In this document: piece by piece, positions 35,849-45,437 of the stretch
How the letters are laid out: each line of letters opens with the position of its first letter
How positions within the stretch are numbered: position 1 is the stretch's first letter
Source: Clostridiales bacterium
GTDB taxonomy: Bacteria > Bacillota > Clostridia > Christensenellales > Aristaeellaceae
Length of the DNA stretch: 64,000 nt
Assembly: GCA_015056155.1 (NCBI GenBank)
Contig: SVGU01000001.1
Coordinates: 1 to 64,000, forward strand
Direction: 5' to 3'
Notes under the pieces: generated by a model
What the model saw: the letters and a program-made list of their open reading frames with translations, nothing else
What the model was told of the DNA's origin: nothing
Database searches by the model: none
Program-made: the position numbers and the translations under genes

Positions 35849-37029
35849 TGAAGCGGCTGCTTGTGATCGGCGCCTCTGTCCTGCAGGTGCCGGCGATCCG
35901 CCGGGCGAAGGAAATGGGCCTGTATGTGGCGGTGGCGGACTTCAACCCCAACGCCGTGGGCATTCCGCTGGCGGATGAATACTACAACGTCTCGACCATT
36001 GACGAAGAGGGCGTGTACCAGGCCGCGAAGGATTTCGGGGCCGACGGCATCATGACCCTGGCGACCGATATGCCCATGCGCGCGCTGGCCTACGCCTGCG
36101 GAAAGCTGGGGCTGGTCGGTCTGGCCTATGACAGCTCTGTCAAGGCCACGGACAAGGGCGAGATGATCAAGACATTCGAAGCCGCGGGTGTTGAGCACCC
36201 GTGGTATCAGATCATCCCGGACGGGGCAAAACCCGCTCCGGGAAGTTATGCGTTTCCCCTGATCACCAAGCCTACGGATAATTCCGGCAGCCGCGGCGTG
36301 ATGCTGGTGCATAACGAGGAGGAGCTGGCCGCAGCGCTGAGCTACTCCTCGGAGAACGGCCGCCGGGGCGACGTGATCATGGAGGAGTACATGCAGGGCC
36401 CGGAGGTCAGCGTGGAGGTCATGGTGACGGGCGGGGTGCCCCATGTGCTGCAGATCACCGACAAGCTGACGACCGGCGCGCCGCATTTCGTGGAGATGGG
36501 GCATTCCCAGCCCTCGCGCCTGCCGGAGGAAGCGCAGGCGGCCATCCGCGATCTGGCCAGCCGCGCGGCGCTGTCCGTGGGCGTTGAGAACGGCCCGGCG
36601 CACGTGGAGATCATCCTGACGAAGGACGGCCCGAAGATGGTCGAGCTGGGCGCGCGCATGGGCGGCGACTGCATCACGACCCATCTGGTGCCCCTGTCCA
36701 CCGGCATCGACATGGTGGGCAATACCATCCGCATCGCCCTGGGCGAGGAGCCCGACCTTACGCAGAAGTTGCACAAGGGCTCTGCGATCCGCTACTTCAG
36801 CGTGCCCTGTGGCGTGATCCGCGCGATCGAGGGCGTGGAGGAAGCGCGGCAGGTCCCGGGCGTGCAGGAGATCACCTTCGTCAAGCAGGTGGGCGATACC
36901 GCCGGGGACATCGGCAGCAGCACCGACCGCGTGGGCTTCGTCATCGCCCAGGCTGACTCGGCGCAGGAGGCTGTGCGGGTCTGCGAGCAGGCGATGGAAC
37001 GCGTGCATATCGAAATTGAGCAAGTGTGA
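35848..37029 (+). CDS. ATP-grasp domain protein (A)
   Basis: Pre-ATP-grasp N-domain MKRLLVIGASVLQVPAIRRAKEMG; ITKPTDNSGSRGVMLV, VMEEYMQGPEVSVEVMV, MVELGARMGGD. Confidence 0.9.
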   Translation: MKRLLVIGASVLQVPAIRRAKEMGLYVAVADFNPNAVGIPLADEYYNVSTIDEEGVYQAAKDFGADGIMTLATDMPMRALAYACGKLGLVGLAYDSSVKATDKGEMIKTFEAAGVEHPWYQIIPDGAKPAPGSYAFPLITKPTDNSGSRGVMLVHNEEELAAALSYSSENGRRGDVIMEEYMQGPEVSVEVMVTGGVPHVLQITDKLTTGAPHFVEMGHSQPSRLPEEAQAAIRDLASRAALSVGVENGPAHVEIILTKDGPKMVELGARMGGDCITTHLVPLSTGIDMVGNTIRIALGEEPDLTQKLHKGSAIRYFSVPCGVIRAIEGVEEARQVPGVQEITFVKQVGDTAGDIGSSTDRVGFVIAQADSAQEAVRVCEQAMERVHIEIEQV

Positions 37030-37043
37030 AAGACTGAGCATTC

Positions 37044-38300
37044 ATGAAAAAACTGCTGATTCTCGGGGGCTTCCCCCAGATGATCGAGATCGTGATGACG
37101 GCGCGGAGGATGGGGGTGTACACCATCGTTGCGGACCGGGATGCAGCGTCGCCGGCCAAACGGTTCGCCGATAAGGCGGTCAATATCAGTACGGACCGGA
37201 TCGACGCGCTGGAGGCCCTTTGCAGGGCGGAAGGCGTGGACGGCGTGCTCAACGGCTTTGAGGATTTCAACATCCATATCGCCTGCGAGCTTTGCCAGCG
37301 CCTGTCCCTTCCCTTCTACGGTACGCGCCGGCAGATCGACACGGTGACGGACAAGCTGCGCTTCAAGGAGGCCTGCCGGGCGTACGGCGTGCCGGTGATC
37401 GAGCAGTATTCCATGGAGGCGGCGCTGGCGGAGGGGAAGTACCCCTACATCATCAAGCCCGCGGACAGCTACGGCAGCCGCGGCATCATCATCTGCCGCG
37501 ATGCGGCGGAGCTGCGCGCAGGCGTTGAGAAGGCGGAGGCGGCGTCCAGGACGCATCGCACGATCATCGAGCGCTTCGTCGATACGGATCATGGGACGGA
37601 GCTGTTTTACACCATCGTCAACGGCCATATCCACCTGACGGTCACGGCGGACCGCTATACGATGCGCACCGGGAGCACGACGGTGCCGCTGCCGGTGGCG
37701 GAGGTCTTTCCTTCCAGACACCGCGACGCCATGGTCGGGCAGGTGGATCCGCAGATCCGCGCGATGCTGACCGGCATGGGCATCCGCAACGGTCTTGTGC
37801 TGGTGCAGGCGCTGTGGGATCAGCGGGACGGCAGGGATGAGTTCTTCGTGTACGAAATGGCCTACCGCTTCACCGGTGAACAGCATTACCGCCTGGTGGA
37901 AAAGCAGCACGGCGTCCATCTGGGGGAGATGATGATCCGCCTGGCGCTGGGGGAGGACGTCTCCGACTATGATACGGCGCTGCTGGATGACGAGGCGTTT
38001 GTTCGCCCGGCGATCAATCTGGCGGTGCTGCTGAGGCCCGGCGTCATCGGGCAGATCAGCGGCCTGGAAAAGGTCTACCAGATTGATGAGCTGATCTCCT
38101 ATAACCGGACCCATGAGGAACGCGATGAGATCCGCCCCAGCGGCGATTATTCCCATATGCTGATCCGGGTGAACATGGTCGCCGATAGTGAAGCAGCGCT
38201 GTGCCGGGCGGTGGATGAGGTGGCGGCGTACGTCAGCGTAACATCCGACCAGGGTGAGGATATGCTGATCACGCGCTTCCATCTGCCAGAGGTGATATGA
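37044..38300 (+). CDS. ATP-grasp domain protein (B)
   Basis: MKKLLILGGFPQMIEIVMTARRMG; YIIKPADSYGSRGIIIC, FVYEMAYRFTGEQHY. Confidence 0.88.
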   Translation: MKKLLILGGFPQMIEIVMTARRMGVYTIVADRDAASPAKRFADKAVNISTDRIDALEALCRAEGVDGVLNGFEDFNIHIACELCQRLSLPFYGTRRQIDTVTDKLRFKEACRAYGVPVIEQYSMEAALAEGKYPYIIKPADSYGSRGIIICRDAAELRAGVEKAEAASRTHRTIIERFVDTDHGTELFYTIVNGHIHLTVTADRYTMRTGSTTVPLPVAEVFPSRHRDAMVGQVDPQIRAMLTGMGIRNGLVLVQALWDQRDGRDEFFVYEMAYRFTGEQHYRLVEKQHGVHLGEMMIRLALGEDVSDYDTALLDDEAFVRPAINLAVLLRPGVIGQISGLEKVYQIDELISYNRTHEERDEIRPSGDYSHMLIRVNMVADSEAALCRAVDEVAAYVSVTSDQGEDMLITRFHLPEVI

Positions 38301-38827
38301 TGAAACTGGTGAATCTGGTCAGATGCTGGCACGAGCGGCTGTTCTGCCTGACGCGCAGGGATGCGGTGGCGCAGACGGCTTCGGTGCCGGTGAAGCTTGT
38401 GCCGGTGACGGAAGAGAATGCCGACCTTGTGGGGACGCTGCGCGGCGCGGAATATGTGAGCCAGTTCCGGCAGCAGCTGGCCCTTGGCGACTTCGGATAC
38501 TACGCGTGCGTGGGTGACGAGCCGGTCGCATATGGCTGGGCGAAGCATCCGGGCTCGAAGGATTATTTTTTCCGCATCGGGGAAGGATGCTGCTACCTGT
38601 GCCGGTTCTTCGTGCATGAGAAAATGCGCGGAAAGCGGATCTATCCGCAGCTGATCTGCGCCCTGATGGCGCGGGAAACGGATGCGGAACGGTTCTGGAT
38701 CGCGGTGGAAAGAGGCAATGAAGCCTCGGAGCGCGGATTGAAAAAAGTTGGTTTCACGTTTGTGAAGGAGTTTTCGTTTTTCCGGGTCTTGGGCAGAACG
38801 CTGAACATGCACCGCCTGACGCCCTGA
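38297..38827 (+). CDS. GNAT-type acetyltransferase
   Basis: C-terminal GNAT pattern YLCRFFVHEKMRGKRIYPQLICALM...NEASERGLKKVGF; start overlaps previous stop. Confidence 0.75.
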   Translation: MMKLVNLVRCWHERLFCLTRRDAVAQTASVPVKLVPVTEENADLVGTLRGAEYVSQFRQQLALGDFGYYACVGDEPVAYGWAKHPGSKDYFFRIGEGCCYLCRFFVHEKMRGKRIYPQLICALMARETDAERFWIAVERGNEASERGLKKVGFTFVKEFSFFRVLGRTLNMHRLTP

Positions 38828-38892
38828 TCCATGCGCCGGGGGAGCCCGGCACAGCGGCATGACGAGCTGAATACGAAAGGGAGAATCACGAT

Positions 38893-39960
38893 ATGAACAG
38901 ATCCTACATGAAGGCGCGGACCATGGTGCTCAATACGAAGCTGGGCAAGATGCTCCGCCTGTGGATGCAGAAGCGTTCCTACAAGCTGGAGAAGGCGCAG
39001 AAGATCGCGCGCGAAGCCTACGGCAGCGAGAAGACGCCCGCGGAGATCGAGGCGATCGCGAAAGACATGATGACCGAAGCGAAGAAGTACAACGTCGGCT
39101 TCGATGAGTACGTCATGTACCATTTCGACAAGCGGGATCAGGCGGACCGCCGTCTGTTCATCCCCACCCGCGAGCGCGCGCTGTACTGCGAGCGCCTGAA
39201 CGACCCGAAGAACCAGATGATCTTCGACGACAAGGGCGAGACGTACAAGGTCTTCGGCAAGTACTTCAAGCGCGACCTGACCGAGGTGGTCGGGTGGAGC
39301 GCGGAGGCGACGGAGAGCTTCCGCAAGTTCGTGGAGAAGCACAACCGCTTTATCATCAAGCCCTTCAACGGCGGCAATGGCCGCGGGATCCGCATTGCCG
39401 ACTGCGAGAAGGAAGGCGGCTTCGAGAAGTTGTGCGAGACGCTCAAGACGCAGTATGCCTCCGGCTTTGTGGCAGAGGAGCTGATCCGTCAGGTGAAGGA
39501 ACTGAGCGCCGTGCATCCCGATTCGGTCAACACGATGCGCATCTTCACGGTCCGCTTTGATGACCGCGTGATGTTCCTGCCCTGCGCGTGGCGCGTTGGC
39601 CGTGGCGGCAACTGCGTGGACAACGGCGGCTCCGGCGGTATCTTCTGCGCGCTCAACGACGAGGGCGTGATTATCTCCACCTGCGACGAGAAGGGCCGCT
39701 CCTACGATGTGCATCCCGACACGAAGCACCCTCTGATCGGCTTCAAGGTGCCGCAGTTTGAGGAAGCGAAGGCGCTCGCAGCGGAGCTGGCGCAGGTTGT
39801 GCCCAGCAACCGCTACTGCGGCTGGGACCTGGCGCTGACGGATGACGGCTGGGTCATGCAGGAAGGCAACTGGCAGGGCGGCATTGTGGCCTTCCAGTGC
39901 CCGCTGCAGAAGGGCTACCGCAAGGAAATGGACGCCATCATGGATGAGCTGGGGCTGTAA
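38893..39960 (+). CDS. Sugar-transfer-associated ATP-grasp protein (C)
   Basis: FIIKPFNGGNGRGIRI, HPDSVNTMRIFTV, GRGGNCVDNGGSGGI, WDLALTDDGWVMQEGNWQG. Confidence 0.87.
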   Translation: MNRSYMKARTMVLNTKLGKMLRLWMQKRSYKLEKAQKIAREAYGSEKTPAEIEAIAKDMMTEAKKYNVGFDEYVMYHFDKRDQADRRLFIPTRERALYCERLNDPKNQMIFDDKGETYKVFGKYFKRDLTEVVGWSAEATESFRKFVEKHNRFIIKPFNGGNGRGIRIADCEKEGGFEKLCETLKTQYASGFVAEELIRQVKELSAVHPDSVNTMRIFTVRFDDRVMFLPCAWRVGRGGNCVDNGGSGGIFCALNDEGVIISTCDEKGRSYDVHPDTKHPLIGFKVPQFEEAKALAAELAQVVPSNRYCGWDLALTDDGWVMQEGNWQGGIVAFQCPLQKGYRKEMDAIMDELGL

Positions 39961-39988
39961 AGCAGGGACAGAAGGGAGCGATGATTTG

Positions 39989-41074
39989 ATGAATATGTTC
40001 AGTATTCAACAGATGTATTTCGGGTTGTACGAGAAATGCAAGAAGATGATGATCTCCCGATATGTCCGCAAGGTCGCCAAGGGATACACTTCTCCTTCCT
40101 TTCAGTTGACAAAGGAACAAAAACGGCAGATACTGGAGTTTTACAAGCCGTACGCGAAGATCAACCTGGCTTTTCATCGCTTCTTTACGGAGAAGTCGGG
40201 CGAGTTCTCGCCGTATTACCTGCCCAACGACATGTACATCAATAAGGTTGATGAATACTTTAACAACCGCACCGAATCACAGGTGATGGACAACAAGTGC
40301 TACTACCCGATGATTTTTGACCGCAATGGTGTGAAGCAGGCGGAATGCGTTGCTCTGCGGATGAATGGTTTCTGGTTTACGCCGGAGCAGCAGATGCTGA
40401 CGAAGGAGGAGCTCGAGAGGATCCTGAATGCGGAGCCAGCTCTTTTCGTGAAGGAAGCAACCCGGTCCTACGGCGGCAAGGGAGTCCAGTATATCGAACG
40501 GCCTGCAAACGGTGACTTGTTCTCGCTTGTGATGGAAAAGATTCACCCGAATGCCGGCGATATTGTGGTCCAAAAGCCGTTGAAGCAGCATCCGGCGCTT
40601 GCAGCTTTCAATCCGAGCAGTGTCAATACTATTCGTGTTGTCACGCTCTTGAGTAAGGATGGCGTGAAGGTCTATTCCAGCGTACTGAAAACGGGCGAAA
40701 AGGGCTCGAAGGTTGATAACGGCACCAGTGGTGGAATGACTGTTGGCATTACCGGCGACGGAAAACTGCGTAAGTATGCCCGTAAGGTCAGTGGTGAGCA
40801 GTTTGACAGGCATCCGGCCAGCGGTGTTGTCTTCGAAAACTATGAATTACCATGCTTTGATGCTGTGCTGGAGCTCGTGAAGAAGGCGCATCCTCTTGTG
40901 CCGCATTTCAGGCTGGTTTCGTGGGATGTTGCGGTAGATGAGAATGGCGATGCTGTGCTGATCGAAGCAAATCTCGCAAAGGGCAGCATCAACCTTCACC
41001 AGCTGAACAACGGCCCCCTCTTTGGTGAGGACACGAAGAAGATTCTGGACGAAGTATTCGGGAAAAACAAGTGA
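39989..41074 (+). CDS. Sugar-transfer-associated ATP-grasp protein (D), lower GC
   Basis: LFVKEATRSYGGKGVQYI, NPSSVNTIRVVTLL, GSKVDNGTSGGMTVG, WDVAVDENGDAVLIEANLAKG. Confidence 0.85.
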   Translation: MNMFSIQQMYFGLYEKCKKMMISRYVRKVAKGYTSPSFQLTKEQKRQILEFYKPYAKINLAFHRFFTEKSGEFSPYYLPNDMYINKVDEYFNNRTESQVMDNKCYYPMIFDRNGVKQAECVALRMNGFWFTPEQQMLTKEELERILNAEPALFVKEATRSYGGKGVQYIERPANGDLFSLVMEKIHPNAGDIVVQKPLKQHPALAAFNPSSVNTIRVVTLLSKDGVKVYSSVLKTGEKGSKVDNGTSGGMTVGITGDGKLRKYARKVSGEQFDRHPASGVVFENYELPCFDAVLELVKKAHPLVPHFRLVSWDVAVDENGDAVLIEANLAKGSINLHQLNNGPLFGEDTKKILDEVFGKNK

Positions 41075-41097
41075 TCGATTCGATCAGGAGGGTTCAC

Positions 41098-42405
41098 ATG
41101 GATCTGAAAGGCAAGACGCTTTTGTTGATGGGCGGCGGCGCATATGCCCGGGATATTGAGCGTTACAAGAAGGCGAAGGACTTCCGCATCGTGGCGCTGG
41201 GTCGGGACGCGGACACCCCCATTTCACGCATAGCCGATGCATTCTATCAGGTCAATACGCAGGATGTGGAGGGCGTGTGCGAGGTCGTGCGCAAGGAGAA
41301 GGTGGACGGCATTTTCGTCGGCTCCTCCGAGGTGAATATCGCTCCGGCGACCCGCGTGAGCGAGATGACCGATGCGCGCTTCTATGTCACCCGCGAGCAG
41401 TGGGACGTGCTGGCGAATAAGGCGCTGTTCAAGGAGTACTGCCGGAAATACAATGTGCCGGTGGTGCCGGAATACCGCCTGCCGGAGAATTACACCCGCG
41501 CGGATGTGGAGAAGCTGCCCTTCCCCGTGATGCTCAAGCCCACCGACAGCTCCGGCGCTCGCGGCATGAACGCCTGCTACAACGCGGATGATTTCGATGC
41601 GCTGTATCAGGAGGCGCTCCGCTGGTCTAAGAAGAAGGAAGTCATCATCGAGGAGCTTATCGTCGGCGCGGATGAGGTGTTCTTCCAGTACACCCTGCAG
41701 GACGGCGTCTGCTCCCTGACGTCCTGCTTCACCAAGGTGTTCGTGCAGAGCGAGAACAAGAAGCTGATCCTGCCGATCTTCCATATGTACCCCAGCAAGT
41801 ACATCGACGAGTATTTCGACGGCGTGCATGAGGGTGTGTGCCGGATGTTCGAGGCGATCGGCGTCCGCGACGGCGTGATGACCCTGCAGAGCTTCTATCA
41901 GAACGGCCGCTTCTACATCTTTGAGGCGGGCTTCCGTATGGGCGGCGCGCAGAACTATATCCTCAGCGAGTACCAGAACGGCACGAATTCGCTGGAATAC
42001 ATGATCAACTATGCCCTGACCGGCAGCATGGACGATTCGCCGATCATCGAGCGCGACAATGCGCGCTTCCGCCATCCCTGCTGTAACTATTACGTCGGCC
42101 TCAAGCCCGGAACCATCGCGAAGATGGGCGGCGTGGACGAGGTCCGCGCGATGGACGGGGTGCTGAATGTGACGGTCATGTGCGGCGAGGGCGAGGTCAT
42201 CGAGGACACGAACGCACTGGAGCGGATCTGCCTGCGCATCCACGTGGTGGGCGAAACGGCCCAGAAGCTGGCGCAGAACCTCGTGGACATCAGCCGGACG
42301 CTCAAGATCATTTCCACCGAAGGCGAGGAGATGCAGCTGGAGCCGCTGGTGTATGAGCGGTGCCTGCAGGCGATCGGTGACACGACGATCTACTCGGGAG
42401 AGTAA
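41098..42405 (+). CDS. ATP-grasp domain protein (E)
   Basis: GKTLLLMGGGAYARDIERYKKA; PVMLKPTDSSGARGMNAC, VIIEELIVGADEVFFQYT, FYIFEAGFRMGGAQN. Confidence 0.9.
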   Translation: MDLKGKTLLLMGGGAYARDIERYKKAKDFRIVALGRDADTPISRIADAFYQVNTQDVEGVCEVVRKEKVDGIFVGSSEVNIAPATRVSEMTDARFYVTREQWDVLANKALFKEYCRKYNVPVVPEYRLPENYTRADVEKLPFPVMLKPTDSSGARGMNACYNADDFDALYQEALRWSKKKEVIIEELIVGADEVFFQYTLQDGVCSLTSCFTKVFVQSENKKLILPIFHMYPSKYIDEYFDGVHEGVCRMFEAIGVRDGVMTLQSFYQNGRFYIFEAGFRMGGAQNYILSEYQNGTNSLEYMINYALTGSMDDSPIIERDNARFRHPCCNYYVGLKPGTIAKMGGVDEVRAMDGVLNVTVMCGEGEVIEDTNALERICLRIHVVGETAQKLAQNLVDISRTLKIISTEGEEMQLEPLVYERCLQAIGDTTIYSGE

Positions 42406-42435
42406 ATTTACACATGCTTGAGAGGAGTTAACGGA

Positions 42436-43839
42436 ATGCCCATTGAGTTCCTGTATCTGGCTGCAGTGTTCGCCGTGGCGATCATCGGCTTTTCGATCCT
42501 GAAACGCCCGCTGTACGAGTGCATGCTGGCCGCGTTTGTTGTGCTGCTGACGGTGACGTCGATCTGGCCGAATGCCCCGATCACTGCGGAGAATCCCTGC
42601 ACCTGGGCAAAGGTTGGCGAATACATCTGGGAGGCAATGACAGAGGACAGCCTGTATGTGATCATCGTCTTTGTGATCTCCGCTGCGCTGCTGTCCAAGA
42701 CGAGCGTCATTGACGACTGCATCGCGATCATCCTGTCCATCTTCGGCCGGATGCGCGGCGGCGCCGGCTTCGTAGCGATCATCGGCAGCTCCTATATGGG
42801 CAGCCTGTCCGGCTCCGGCCCCGGCAACGTGGCGACCACGGGCGTCTTTACCATTCCGGCGATGAAGCACTCGGGCTTCCCGCCCCATCTGGCGGCCAAT
42901 GTCGAGGCGCACGCGAGCACCATGGGCAATATGATTCCGCCTGCGGGCATGATCGCTACGGCGTTTGCGGCGCTCAATGCGCTGTACCCGGATCAGTACA
43001 CCATGCCGCAGTACTGGATGCTTCTGTGGGGCATTGCGCTGTGGTTCATCGTGCAGCGAATCGTGACGCTGTATCTGATGTGCCGGTATTACAAGGTGGA
43101 GCCGATGAAGAAGGAAGACATCCCCAGCCTGCGGCATGCTGTGAAGCATGGCTGGAAGGCCGTGTTCCTGCCGATCATCGTGTTCCTGCCCTTCATGCTG
43201 ACGACGGAGTATGCGGATTTCTTCACCAGCCGCCTGGGCGCGGCAGGTTCCAAGGCGCTCAACAGCAGTCTGCTGCTGTTCATCCCTTCGCTGATCGTCA
43301 TCTGCGGCATTCTGCTTTCCGGGAAGGAGACCCGGAAGAAGATGAGCATGCCCTACATGGTGGAGAGCATCACCAAGGGCATGCTGAAGGTGGTGCCGAC
43401 CTCGGCGCTGGTGCTGTTTGCGTATTTCGTGAGCAATGTCTTTGCCGACATCAATGTGGAAAAGGCGATCGGCGAGTATGTGAGCGCCTTCAACATGCCG
43501 GGTTGGGCGCTGGCGATCATCGTCCCGCTGTTTATGGCGGTGCTGGGCATGCTGCTTCCCGGTTCCACGCAGGTGAAGATCTTCGGCGGCATCATCATCT
43601 CGATCTTTGCCGCGGCGGGAACGAATCCCATGCTGGCGGCTGGTATGCTGCCCTGCATCTGCGGCGCCATGCACGGCGTCACGCCGCCCTATTGCGCCTG
43701 TGTGTATACGGGTATGGGCATCGCGCAGGCTGAACTGGCGCCGACGCTGAAGAACTGCATGATCTGGGTGACGCTGCATTATCTGCTGTCCGTCCTGATC
43801 CTGAGCGGCTGGCTGCCTGTCTGGGGCCTGATTGTGTAA
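42436..43839 (+). CDS. TRAP-type transporter large permease-like protein
   Basis: Polytopic; SGSGPGNVATTGVFTIPAMKHSGFPPHLAANVEAHASTMGNMIPPAGMIATAF matches DctM-family signature. Confidence 0.75.
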   Translation: MPIEFLYLAAVFAVAIIGFSILKRPLYECMLAAFVVLLTVTSIWPNAPITAENPCTWAKVGEYIWEAMTEDSLYVIIVFVISAALLSKTSVIDDCIAIILSIFGRMRGGAGFVAIIGSSYMGSLSGSGPGNVATTGVFTIPAMKHSGFPPHLAANVEAHASTMGNMIPPAGMIATAFAALNALYPDQYTMPQYWMLLWGIALWFIVQRIVTLYLMCRYYKVEPMKKEDIPSLRHAVKHGWKAVFLPIIVFLPFMLTTEYADFFTSRLGAAGSKALNSSLLLFIPSLIVICGILLSGKETRKKMSMPYMVESITKGMLKVVPTSALVLFAYFVSNVFADINVEKAIGEYVSAFNMPGWALAIIVPLFMAVLGMLLPGSTQVKIFGGIIISIFAAAGTNPMLAAGMLPCICGAMHGVTPPYCACVYTGMGIAQAELAPTLKNCMIWVTLHYLLSVLILSGWLPVWGLIV

Positions 43840-43851
43840 GGGGAGCTTGTT

Positions 43852-44127
43852 ATGAGAGAAAAACTGTTTCAGAAGCTGAACAAGATTTACGGCATCGTGA
43901 TGAGCATCGCGTTCTTCGGCGGTATCGTGCCGCTGCCCTTTTTCCTGGCGGCGCTGGTCATCGGCGGCAGCGTGGGCGAGAACATGACGGTGTTCTTCTA
44001 CAAGCAATTCTATCCCTGGGTCATCGCGCTGGCTTCCATCGCTGTCCTGATCGGAACGGTCGCGATGTATGTCGGCAAGGTGGAAGGCCTGTCTGTCAAG
44101 AAAGTAACGGCCGAGGAAGACAAGTAA
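43852..44127 (+). CDS. Small two-TM membrane protein
   Basis: 91 aa, two hydrophobic helices, directly downstream of permease. Confidence 0.65.
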   Translation: MREKLFQKLNKIYGIVMSIAFFGGIVPLPFFLAALVIGGSVGENMTVFFYKQFYPWVIALASIAVLIGTVAMYVGKVEGLSVKKVTAEEDK

Positions 44128-44169
44128 GCGAGCGTGCGCGCTGCGCATGCAGGAATGGAGAGTACAACG

Positions 44170-45435
44170 ATGCGGATTCTGAGACTGCCCGGCTACTATT
44201 CCCCGGAACAGATTTCCAGTACACACCTGTCCAGGGATCTGAGTGAAGCGTATAAGAAGGAAGGCTTTTCCTTTGTCGATTACGTGCCCACGCCGACGCG
44301 CGGTGTGACCGACGAGGTGCGGCGGGAGTACAGCAAGCGGAAGTATGAAGAGCTTGATGGCGGCCGGATCATTGTCCACCGCTTCTCCATGTTCCGCGAG
44401 GGAAGGAATCCCATCCAGCGTGCGCTCCGCTACGTGCTGGTCAACGTGATCCAGTATTTCAAGGGGAGCAGGGCGAAGGACGTCGACCTGATCTACTCGG
44501 GCAGCACCCCGCCCACCCAGGGCCTGCTGTGCGGCCTGGTGAAGAAGCGCCTCAAGGTGCCCTTTGTGTACAACCTGCAGGACATCTTCCCGGATTCCCT
44601 CGTGAATGCAAAGATGACGAAGAAGGGCTCCCTCATCTGGAAGATCGGCCGGAAGATCGAGGACTTCACCTACCGCAGCGCGGACAGGATCATCGTTATC
44701 AGCGAGGATTTCAAGCGCAACATCATGGAAAAGGGCGTTCCGGAGGAGAAGATCGTCCTCATCCCCAACTGGGTCGATACCGGGAAGGTATACCCCGTGG
44801 CGCGGGAGGACAATGTGCTCTTTGACCGCTACGGTCTGGACCGGAACGGCTTCTACGTCTGCTACAGCGGCAACATCGGCCATTCGCAGAATCTGGAGCT
44901 GCTGCTGGACGCGGCGCGGGCGCTGAAGACCGAGCTGCCGGACATGCGCTTTGTGCTGATCGGCGAGGGCGCGGCGAAGGAAGAGCTGGAGAAGACCGTC
45001 GCGGCAGAGGGCCTGGACAACGTGATCATGCTGCCCTTCCAGCCCTACGAGGAGATCGCGCACGTGTTCAGTCTCGGCGATGCGGGCATGATCATCTCCA
45101 AGCCGGGCATCGGCGGAAGCTCCGTGCCCAGCAAGACCTGGTCCGTCATGGCAGCCGAGCGGCCGATCATTGCCTCCTTCGACGAGGACAGCGAGCTGGC
45201 CAAACTGGTCAACGCGCAGCAGGTCGGCTATGTGGCGCCCGCCGGCGACAAGCAGGCGCTGGTCGATGCGGTGAAGAAGGTCTATCAGGATCGGGCTGCC
45301 GCAGCAGCGCTGGGTCGCGTGGGCCGCAAGTACCTGATCGAAAACCTCTCCAAGGAAAAGTGCACCGGGATGTACGTCAAGACGATCCTGGAGGCCGGCA
45401 AAATGAAGGATAAAGTGAGAAGCGGGAAGGAATAA
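44170..45435 (+). CDS. GT4 glycosyltransferase (WbuB-like)
   Basis: LPGYYSPEQISSTHL, YNLQDIFPDSL, CYSGNIGHSQNLELLLDAA, IISKPGIGGSSVPSKTWSVMAAERPI. Confidence 0.88.
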   Translation: MRILRLPGYYSPEQISSTHLSRDLSEAYKKEGFSFVDYVPTPTRGVTDEVRREYSKRKYEELDGGRIIVHRFSMFREGRNPIQRALRYVLVNVIQYFKGSRAKDVDLIYSGSTPPTQGLLCGLVKKRLKVPFVYNLQDIFPDSLVNAKMTKKGSLIWKIGRKIEDFTYRSADRIIVISEDFKRNIMEKGVPEEKIVLIPNWVDTGKVYPVAREDNVLFDRYGLDRNGFYVCYSGNIGHSQNLELLLDAARALKTELPDMRFVLIGEGAAKEELEKTVAAEGLDNVIMLPFQPYEEIAHVFSLGDAGMIISKPGIGGSSVPSKTWSVMAAERPIIASFDEDSELAKLVNAQQVGYVAPAGDKQALVDAVKKVYQDRAAAAALGRVGRKYLIENLSKEKCTGMYVKTILEAGKMKDKVRSGKE

Positions 45436-45437
45436 AC

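Noticed and set aside
36180-36245. Two strong hairpins inside ATP-grasp gene A (CCGCGGGTG...CACCCGTGG; TCCCGGAcGGG...CCCgcTCCGGGA)
   Set aside because: Protein sequence across the region is normal for the family, so likely chance pairing in GC-rich coding DNA rather than an inserted repeat
41224-45063. 1279-aa minus-strand ORF (and similar long antisense ORFs at 16249-19671, 22241-24919, 29679-32804, 54520-57918)
   Set aside because: Antisense shadows of well-supported plus-strand genes in high-GC DNA; His/Arg/Gln/Val-rich low-complexity translations with no family motifs
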